Shown piece by piece: positions 21,305 to 27,976 of a stretch of 27,976 bases of DNA. The notes under the pieces were generated by a model. It made no database searches and was not told the origin of the DNA. It was given only the letters and a program-made list of their open reading frames with translations. This stretch comes from an uncultured Trueperaceae bacterium. Lineage in GTDB: Bacteria > Deinococcota > Deinococci > Deinococcales > Trueperaceae. The stretch covers positions 1 through 27,976 of the forward strand of contig CALDPK010000012.1 in NCBI GenBank assembly GCA_937911855.1. The letters are read 5' to 3'. How positions within the stretch are numbered: position 1 is the first letter of the stretch; each line of letters begins with the position of its first letter. The position numbers and the translations under genes were made by a program.

Positions 21305-22046
21305 GTCTGATTACCTCCTCGGCAAGCTCCCGGTACGCCAGTGCACCGGCGGAAGTCGGTGCGTACTCGAATATCGACTGTCCGTACGATGGCGCTTCAG
21401 CCAGGCGGACGTTACGGGGGATTACCGTCTGGAACACCACCCCGCCCAGATGCTGCCTGACATTGTCCTCGACCTGTTGCGAGAGCCGGGTCCTTGAATC
21501 GAACATCGTCAGCAGGATACCCAGTATCGACAGGTGCGGGTTCATGCCACCCTGCACCCGCACGACGGTATCGATCATGCCCGCGATGCCTTCCAGTGCG
21601 TAATACTCCGTCTGGAGCGGGATTATCAGCTTGTCACTCGCGGCCAGCAAGTTCAGCGTGAGCGCACCGAAAGAAGGCGGCGAGTCGATCAGGATCACGT
21701 CGTACAGCGGCCGCACCCCGATGAGTGCCTTGGCCAGCAACTGCATGTTCTCGGTGCTGGCGTCGAGCTCCAGGGCCGCCCCCGCCAGGTCCGCGGAGGC
21801 AGGCAGTACGAACAGGTTCTCGAGCGGACCCTGCACCACTGCCCGGCGAGCCGTCGCTTCGCCGGTCAGGACGTCATAAACCGTGTGCTCGCCTGGTTCG
21901 ATGCCCAGTCCGCTCGTGGCGTTGGCCTGCGGGTCAAGGTCGATCAGCAGCACGCGCCGCTGTTCAGCCAGGGCGGCCGCCAGGTTGACGGAGGTAGTAG
22001 TCTTGCCCACGCCCCCCTTCTGATTGATGACCCCGACTATCGGCAT
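21288..22046 (-). CDS. parA: Chromosome-partitioning ATPase ParA (Soj type)
   Basis: The 252-residue product starts MPIVGVINQKGGVGKTTTSVNLAAALA, with the deviant Walker A of ParA/MinD proteins (K10 and K15). VLLIDLDPQANATSGLG is the switch/Walker A' part and YDVILIDSPPSFGALTLNLL the Walker B. It lacks an N-terminal helix-turn-helix, as is normal for chromosomal Soj. It makes the ATP-dependent nucleoid gradient on which ParB-parS complexes move. ATG 22046 is set by GGAGGA just upstream; an extension to 22139 lies inside rsmG. It overlaps rsmG upstream and parB downstream. Confidence 0.95.
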   Translation of the reverse strand: MPIVGVINQKGGVGKTTTSVNLAAALAEQRRVLLIDLDPQANATSGLGIEPGEHTVYDVLTGEATARRAVVQGPLENLFVLPASADLAGAALELDASTENMQLLAKALIGVRPLYDVILIDSPPSFGALTLNLLAASDKLIIPLQTEYYALEGIAGMIDTVVRVQGGMNPHLSILGILLTMFDSRTRLSQQVEDNVRQHLGGVVFQTVIPRNVRLAEAPSYGQSIFEYAPTSAGALAYRELAEEVIRRVSEA

Positions 22047-22627
22047 GCAAGTCCTCCAGGCAGCAGCAGGCCGACCACCAGCCCGGTGCCCGAACTTCTC
22101 GGGCGCACCGCCGACCCGATCAGTGTGGCACCGGTGCATTCCAGCAGCTCATCAGCCTCAGCCTGCCAGTCGTCACCTTTGCTGCTCAGCAAGACTATCT
22201 CGTCAGCGTGCAGGTGGCGGGTCAGTTCATAGACGGCAGCAAAGCGTCCCACGGCCTGAGCCGTGATGGCCTGGGCAGTTACTGCTTCGAGCCTGTTCAC
22301 GTCAGCCAGGTGTACCTGCGCGTTAGCCAGTCCCAGCCGCCCTTTCGCCAGGTTCAGGAACGCTGCCCGCCTGCGCCGCCTCTCGACCAGGTGAACGTCC
22401 CAGTCCGGCCTGCTGACGGCCAGCGGGATGCCGGGCAGGCCGGCACCCGAGCCGACGTCAACGACCGAGCTGGTCCGGGGCAGCAGTTCTTCGATGACCG
22501 CCGGGTACAGCAGCGCGTCGTGCAGCAGGCCGTCCCAGCTCCTGAGCGCCTGAGCAGAGATCAGGTCAAGGGTGGAGTGGTACTCGCGCACCAGCTGGCC
22601 GTAGGCCTCAAGCCCGGCGGCCGTCAC
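22037..22627 (-). CDS. rsmG: 16S rRNA m7G527 methyltransferase RsmG (GidB)
   Basis: The 196-residue enzyme methylates N7 of G527 in the 530 loop of 16S rRNA. VVDVGSGAGLPGIPLAVSRPDWDVHLVERRRRRAAFLN is the SAM-binding motif, and LLSSKGDD follows as in the family. The GTG start at 22627 overlaps the mnmG stop (GTGA), so translation is coupled, and the 3' end overlaps parA by 10 bases. The length is at the short end for the family, with a few residues fewer at the N-terminus than E. coli RsmG. The mnmG-rsmG-parA-parB order is the classical origin-proximal operon. Confidence 0.94.
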   Translation of the reverse strand: MTAAGLEAYGQLVREYHSTLDLISAQALRSWDGLLHDALLYPAVIEELLPRTSSVVDVGSGAGLPGIPLAVSRPDWDVHLVERRRRRAAFLNLAKGRLGLANAQVHLADVNRLEAVTAQAITAQAVGRFAAVYELTRHLHADEIVLLSSKGDDWQAEADELLECTGATLIGSAVRPRSSGTGLVVGLLLPGGLACR

Positions 22628-24444
22628 TTATGAGCAGCACCGCTCCGGTGCTGAGTCAGATGAACCAGAAGGGCCGTGACGTCGCTGTCGCGCACGCCCC
22701 GCACGCGGCTTGCTGCGCCCAGGCTGCCGGGTCGGGCTGCCCTGAGCCGCTCGAGCCCTTCACCGCTCAGGCTGGGTACGACGCTGTAGTCGACCCCAGC
22801 CAGGCTGAGGTGCTCGAAGTCAGCCCGCTTCTCCAGCTCGCGCTGGCTGCGCTGGATATAGGAGTCGTAACGGATCTGGATCTCGACACTGGCGATCTCG
22901 GCTGCGGACAGGCCGGCGCTATCGGCACCGGCTTCTTCCACTGCGCGGGTGTAGTCGTAACCGGGGCGGCACAGCACGGTGGTCAACGGGGTGCCGTCCA
23001 GGCGCGTTCTGCGCAGGCGCTCTATCTCGGCTGTCACGCGGGCGTCGCTCGCCTTTACCTGCTCTTCGACTTCCCGGGCCACGAGGCCCCATTCCACACC
23101 GGTGGAAACCAGCCTGGACATGGCGTTGTCCTGGCGGTGCAGCAGACGGTGCTCGTTGCGGGAGGTGAGCATCCGGTACGGTTCCTCGAGGCCCCAGCGC
23201 ACCAGTTCATCAAGGAGGACGCCGATGTAACCCTGGTCGCGGCGCAGCGTCACGGCGGGTTTGCCGAGTGCCAACCTGCCGGCGTTGACACCGGCGATCA
23301 GACCCTGGACCGCGGCTTCCTCGTAGCCGCTCGTCCCGTTGATCTGCCCGGCGCTGAACAGGCCGGTCAGGTGCCGTGACATGAGGCTGGTGTCGAACTG
23401 GCGTGAGTCGATGGTGTCGTACTCGACGGAGTAGGCGTAACGCTGGATGCGGGCGTTCTCCATGCCCGGCAGGGTCCGGATCAGGTCGTCCTGCAACAGT
23501 GGCGGCAGTCCGGTCGAGAAGCCCTGCAGGTACAGCTCACTGGTGTCGGTGCCGTCAGGCTCTACGAACAGCAGGTGGCGGTCCTTGTCGGCGAAGCGCA
23601 CGACCTTGTCTTCGATGGACGGGCAGTAGCGCGGGTATGCGCCTTCTGCGTTGCCGCTGTAGTTCGGTGAGTCTTCGAGATTCGCCTGGATCAGCCGGTG
23701 GGTCTCTTCCGTGGTGTGCGTGAGCCAGGTGGGGCTGCTCAGTGCGCGTGGGCCGGGCGTGCCGGTGAACGAGCCCGCCGGGTTATCGGCCGGCACTTCG
23801 TCCATCACCGACACGTCGACGCTGTCGGCCCGGATGCGCGGAGGCGTACCGGTGCTGAAGCGCCTGAGTTCGTGACCGGTTGCGCGCAGGCTTTTCGACA
23901 GGTGCCGGGCAGGCGCTTCGCCCTGGCGGCCGGCTTCGCGGCTGCGGTTGCCGAACCAGACGACGCCCGCCAGGAAGGTGCCCGTGCACAGCACGACGGA
24001 CGGTGCAGTCAGTTCACGGCCATCGGACAGTGCGACCCCGGTGACCTGACCGTTTTCGTTGAGGATCTCAACGACTTCCCCGCTCAGTATGCTGATGCCG
24101 GAATGGCTGCGCAGCAGATCCTGGGCGGCCCAGGCGTACGCGTCGCGGTCGTTCTGAACGCGCAGCGAGCGGACTGCGGGTCCGCGGCTGGCGTTGAGCA
24201 CCCGCGTGTTGATGGCAGTTGCATCAGCAAGGCGTGGCATAACGCCACCTAGTGCCTGCAGTTCGAAGACCATCTGTGACTTGCCGGGGCCGCCGACAGC
24301 CGGATTGCAGGGCATTACCCCGATCCGCTCAGGGTTCTGCACCACGAGTGCCACGTCGGCACCGAGTGTTGCAGCCGCCCAGGCGGCCTCGATTCCGGCA
24401 TGGCCTCCACCGACCACAATGACTCCATAGCTGCTCTTCATCAC
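22624..24444 (-). CDS. mnmG: tRNA uridine-34 carboxymethylaminomethyl synthesis protein MnmG (GidA)
   Basis: The 606-residue FAD protein works with MnmE to make cmnm5U at the wobble base of tRNA. GVIVVGGGHAGIEAAWAAATLGA is the FAD fold; VMPCNPAVGGPGKSQMVFELQALGG is the conserved CNPAxGG block; SPNYSGNAEGAYPRYCPSIEDKV and GQINGTSGYEEAAVQGLIAGVNA are the later signature blocks. The start is GTG 24444 or ATG 24441, one codon later; no ribosome site is seen. A TACAGT element at 24470-24475 on this strand could be its -10. It is divergent from dnaA and heads the mnmG-rsmG-parA-parB operon. Confidence 0.95.
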   Translation of the reverse strand: MMKSSYGVIVVGGGHAGIEAAWAAATLGADVALVVQNPERIGVMPCNPAVGGPGKSQMVFELQALGGVMPRLADATAINTRVLNASRGPAVRSLRVQNDRDAYAWAAQDLLRSHSGISILSGEVVEILNENGQVTGVALSDGRELTAPSVVLCTGTFLAGVVWFGNRSREAGRQGEAPARHLSKSLRATGHELRRFSTGTPPRIRADSVDVSVMDEVPADNPAGSFTGTPGPRALSSPTWLTHTTEETHRLIQANLEDSPNYSGNAEGAYPRYCPSIEDKVVRFADKDRHLLFVEPDGTDTSELYLQGFSTGLPPLLQDDLIRTLPGMENARIQRYAYSVEYDTIDSRQFDTSLMSRHLTGLFSAGQINGTSGYEEAAVQGLIAGVNAGRLALGKPAVTLRRDQGYIGVLLDELVRWGLEEPYRMLTSRNEHRLLHRQDNAMSRLVSTGVEWGLVAREVEEQVKASDARVTAEIERLRRTRLDGTPLTTVLCRPGYDYTRAVEEAGADSAGLSAAEIASVEIQIRYDSYIQRSQRELEKRADFEHLSLAGVDYSVVPSLSGEGLERLRAARPGSLGAASRVRGVRDSDVTALLVHLTQHRSGAAHK

Positions 24445-24532
24445 TCAGTTACATCCAATCCCGTTTAGTACTGTAGCGCCATCAGCCCTGTGATGCAGTA
24501 GGCCGGATGCAGCAGGGGTCCCGCAGTTCATC

Positions 24533-24541
24533 TGATAGACT
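24533..24541 (+). promoter_or_regulatory. Possible extended -10 of dnaA
   Basis: TGATAGACT, about 89 bases before the dnaA ATG; the -35 is weak. The remainder of the 185-base divergent gap shows no DnaA box, so autoregulation from here is not evident. Confidence 0.4.
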
Positions 24542-24629
24542 TCTCGGACAGATGACCGGCTGAGGCAGTCCGGAGTTACGAACCTACGGACGCGCCTGGG
24601 CGGTGTCCGCGCAGAGAAGAGAGAGTTTC

Positions 24630-25970
24630 ATGCTCAACCAGGACAAGGCAATATGGGAAGAGCTGCTGGATCACTTGCGTGGACAGCTGAGCGAGCGGGA
24701 CTTCAACACCTGGTTCAGTCAGGTCAAGCCGGTCGGCATCCAGGAAGGTTCGTTCGTCATTGGGGTCGCCGGCACTTTCGCGCGCGACTGGATCCGCGAC
24801 AACTACCTGGGCCAGATCGAAGCAGGACTCCGCAAACTCGGCGCCGAGACACCCAAAGTCGGCCTGCAGGTACTCCCCATGGACGAGGCGCAGCAGCAGG
24901 ACATCTTTTCGCTGCCCGAGTCCGAGACCACCAGGCCTGAAACTACGACCCGCGCGCGCCTCAACTCCAAGTACCGGTTCGAGAGTTTCGTCGTGGGCAG
25001 CAACAACAACCTGGCCCACGCAGCAGCTCAGGCGGTAGCCGAGCAGCCCGGGAAGAACTACAACCCGCTGTTCCTGTACGGCGAGGCGGGCATGGGCAAA
25101 ACCCACCTGATGCACGCGGTCGGCCACGCGGTGGCTGAGCGCTACCCGGCGCTGTCCATCGAGTACGTGACTACCGAAGCCTTCACCAACGACCTGATCA
25201 ACGCCATCCGTGGCAAGGATACGAACTCCTTCCGGGACCGTTACCGGTCGGTTGACCTGCTGCTGGTTGACGACGTGCAGTTCATCGCCGGCAAGGAACA
25301 GACCCAGGAAGAGTTCTTCCATACATTCAACTCGCTCTACGAAGCAGGCAAGCAAATCATCCTGTCCAGCGACCGGCCGCCCAAGAACATCCCGACGCTT
25401 GAGAACCGCCTGCGCAGCCGCTTCGAATGGGGGCTGATCACCGACATCCAGGCGCCGGGCTTCGAGACCAGGGTAGCCATCCTCGAGCAGAACGCCCAGT
25501 TCCGCAACGTCGAGTTGCCTACCGATGTGGCCGAGTACATCGCCCGGCGGGCTACCTCCAACATCCGTGAGCTGGAAGGGGCGCTCGTGCGCGTGATCGT
25601 TTCCGCAAGCATGAGTGACGGGAAGCTGACCGTGGAGCGGGCAGCCAGCGCCCTGTCGGATGTATTCCCGGGTGCTGACGTGACGGTGACGATGGAGGAC
25701 ATCCTGCGCACCGTCGGTCAGTCGTACGGGATCGAAACCGATGACCTGCGTTCGAAAGGCCGGCGTCAGGAGCTCGTAATACCCAGGCAGCTGGCCATGT
25801 ACCTGATCCGGGAGCTCACGCAGCATTCCTTCCCGGAGATCGGCCAGTTCTTCTCCGGCCGGGACCACTCGACGGTCATGTATTCGATCAACAAAGTCGG
25901 CGGTCAGCTGAAGGAAGACGCTGACCTTCAGCGCAAGGTGCGGGAAATCCGCCAGACGCTCGGCACTTAA
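24630..25970 (+). CDS. dnaA: Chromosomal replication initiator DnaA
   Basis: The 446-residue protein has all four DnaA domains: domain I (about 1-80, [27 protein letters not shown]), a short linker, the AAA+ domain with Walker A GEAGMGKT (151-158; usually GGxGxGKT) and Walker [11 protein letters not shown] (D214, D215), and the DNA-binding domain IV with GRDHSTV (DHST at 412-415). It binds the boxes in the oriC directly downstream and unwinds the origin. ATG 24630 is chosen over an in-frame GTG at 24603 because MLNQDKAIW matches the usual short N-terminus and GAGAGAG lies just upstream. Confidence 0.96.
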   Translation: MLNQDKAIWEELLDHLRGQLSERDFNTWFSQVKPVGIQEGSFVIGVAGTFARDWIRDNYLGQIEAGLRKLGAETPKVGLQVLPMDEAQQQDIFSLPESETTRPETTTRARLNSKYRFESFVVGSNNNLAHAAAQAVAEQPGKNYNPLFLYGEAGMGKTHLMHAVGHAVAERYPALSIEYVTTEAFTNDLINAIRGKDTNSFRDRYRSVDLLLVDDVQFIAGKEQTQEEFFHTFNSLYEAGKQIILSSDRPPKNIPTLENRLRSRFEWGLITDIQAPGFETRVAILEQNAQFRNVELPTDVAEYIARRATSNIRELEGALVRVIVSASMSDGKLTVERAASALSDVFPGADVTVTMEDILRTVGQSYGIETDDLRSKGRRQELVIPRQLAMYLIRELTQHSFPEIGQFFSGRDHSTVMYSINKVGGQLKEDADLQRKVREIRQTLGT

Positions 25971-26315
25971 TCCAGTAAAGTAATCCACAGCCTCAAACCG
26001 GTAACTCCTGGGCAGCAGAAACGCCTTCGGAGTCGATTTCCCGTGCTTTTTCAGCCCGGCGGATGTGCCATTTCCCGACTGTCTGTTTTGGCAGAAACGC
26101 CGTCCTGGACGGCATTGTTGATAACCCGGGGGACATCCTGTGGACAAGCTGGGGATGGGACTGTGCACTACCCCGCTCAAGCCGGTGCCTGTGGAAAGCT
26201 GTGGATAAGCAGGCAGGTTATCCACAGGTAACAGTGAGTTATCCCCAGCTTCATCAACATGGAAAACACCGATTGTCAGCGTCTTGTCAGCGGTTTTCCC
26301 CAGTTTCCACAGGCC

Positions 26316-26324
26316 CTACTACTA
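26316..26324 (+). promoter_or_regulatory. DnaA-trio of the origin unwinding region
   Basis: CTACTACTA, three repeats of the trinucleotide (3'-GAT-5' on the other strand), starts four bases after the last DnaA box (TTTCCACA, 26304-26311) and is followed by AT-rich sequence. Box, short GC spacer, trio and AT-rich stretch in this order match the basal unwinding module defined in Bacillus subtilis. Confidence 0.75.
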
Positions 26325-26360
26325 GTGCTTTTAACCTTTTGAACAGAGAGATTTTCAGTC

Positions 26361-26380
26361 TCCGTCTTCCGACGGATTTT
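26361..26380 (+). terminator. Hairpin with T run between oriC and dnaN
   Basis: TCCGTC-TTCC-GACGGA followed by TTTT. It would stop transcripts running from dnaA through oriC, leaving dnaN to its own promoter. Confidence 0.55.
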
Positions 26381-26430
26381 GCCAACAACGACCAGGCATT
26401 CACCACGGGGCAGAAATCTCCTGCACGGGG

Positions 26431-26436
26431 TATGCT
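26431..26436 (+). promoter_or_regulatory. Leaderless -10 of dnaN
   Basis: TATGCT ends eight bases before the dnaN ATG at 26445; no Shine-Dalgarno is seen. The same hexamer at the same spacing precedes dnaJ. Confidence 0.45.
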
Positions 26437-26444
26437 TTCAACCG

Positions 26445-27976
<1,532 letters not shown>

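Larger units (their letters stand above)
25971..26444. other. oriC: Origin of replication oriC, with DnaA-box cluster
   Basis: This 474-base gap without a gene holds eight boxes matching TTATCCACA or variants: TAATCCACA 25981, TGTTGATAA 26116, TGTGGACAA 26139, TGTGGAAAG 26190, TGTGGATAA 26200, TTATCCACA 26218, TTATCCCCA 26239 and TTTTCCCCA 26294, plus TTTCCACA at 26304. Boxes 26200 and 26218 are perfect, inverted to each other. An 11-base direct repeat, GCAGAAACGCC, occurs at 26015 and 26091, and a 15-base dyad at 26099-26113. A DnaA-trio and an AT-rich stretch (26328-26358) close the array towards dnaN. Confidence 0.93.

Noticed and set aside
26150..26158. TGGGGATGG as a further DnaA box
   Set aside because: Too many differences from TGTGGATAA.
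24576..26225. Minus-strand open frame of 549 codons over dnaA
   Set aside because: Antisense to dnaA and runs into the DnaA boxes; no family motifs.

Overview
This GC-rich bacterial window looks like a piece of a Deinococcota (Deinococcus-Thermus) chromosome, most plausibly close to Truepera. That is an inference from several signs read together: the origin order dnaA - oriC - dnaN - eno, a Thermus-type malate dehydrogenase, LptC/OstA-like envelope genes, and many genes with a TANNNT -10 element only 5-8 bases before the start codon, the leaderless pattern known from Deinococcus. No marker gene such as rRNA is present to prove it.

Left part (1-5366, all minus strand): a GH26 glycosidase cut by the window edge, overlapping by 4 bases with a sugar-type ABC solute-binding protein; a HEPN-like/CBS fusion; a metallo-beta-lactamase/double rhodanese sulfur protein; and a DNA-binding protein with a sigma region 4-like helix-turn-helix. 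A promoter region at about 5400-5584 divides this block from a plus-strand block: peptide-type ABC importer genes (binding protein, strong hairpin, two permeases, no ATPases), a small membrane protein, a D-threonine aldolase/D-serine dehydratase-like enzyme, greA, and a three-gene lptC/ostA/ostA-like cluster.

Middle part (14044-19250): hsp20 (minus), miaA (plus), dnaJ (minus), then a four-gene minus-strand operon of a 65-residue protein, two proteins with short SHOCT-like N-termini (one DUF4097-like) and a DUF2089 protein that has lost its zinc cysteines. That operon has a near-consensus promoter overlapped by a perfect tandem array of two 22-base repeats and ends in a 13-bp hairpin. A Fur-family regulator without CxxC motifs and mdh follow.

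Right part (20461-27976): the replication-origin neighbourhood. A perfect parS site lies just after parB, in a minus-strand mnmG-rsmG-parA-parB operon with overlapping genes. Divergent from it are dnaA, a 474-base oriC with about eight DnaA boxes, a DnaA-trio and an AT-rich stretch, then dnaN and the 5' part of eno.

Most genes are ordinary. The best leads are the tandem-repeat operator of the SHOCT/DUF4097/DUF2089 operon, the HEPN-CBS fusion, the sigma4-like protein with extra C-terminal helical domains, the oriC/DnaA-trio layout and the leaderless extended -10 promoter grammar. I saw no rRNA, tRNA, CRISPR array, insertion sequence or prophage.
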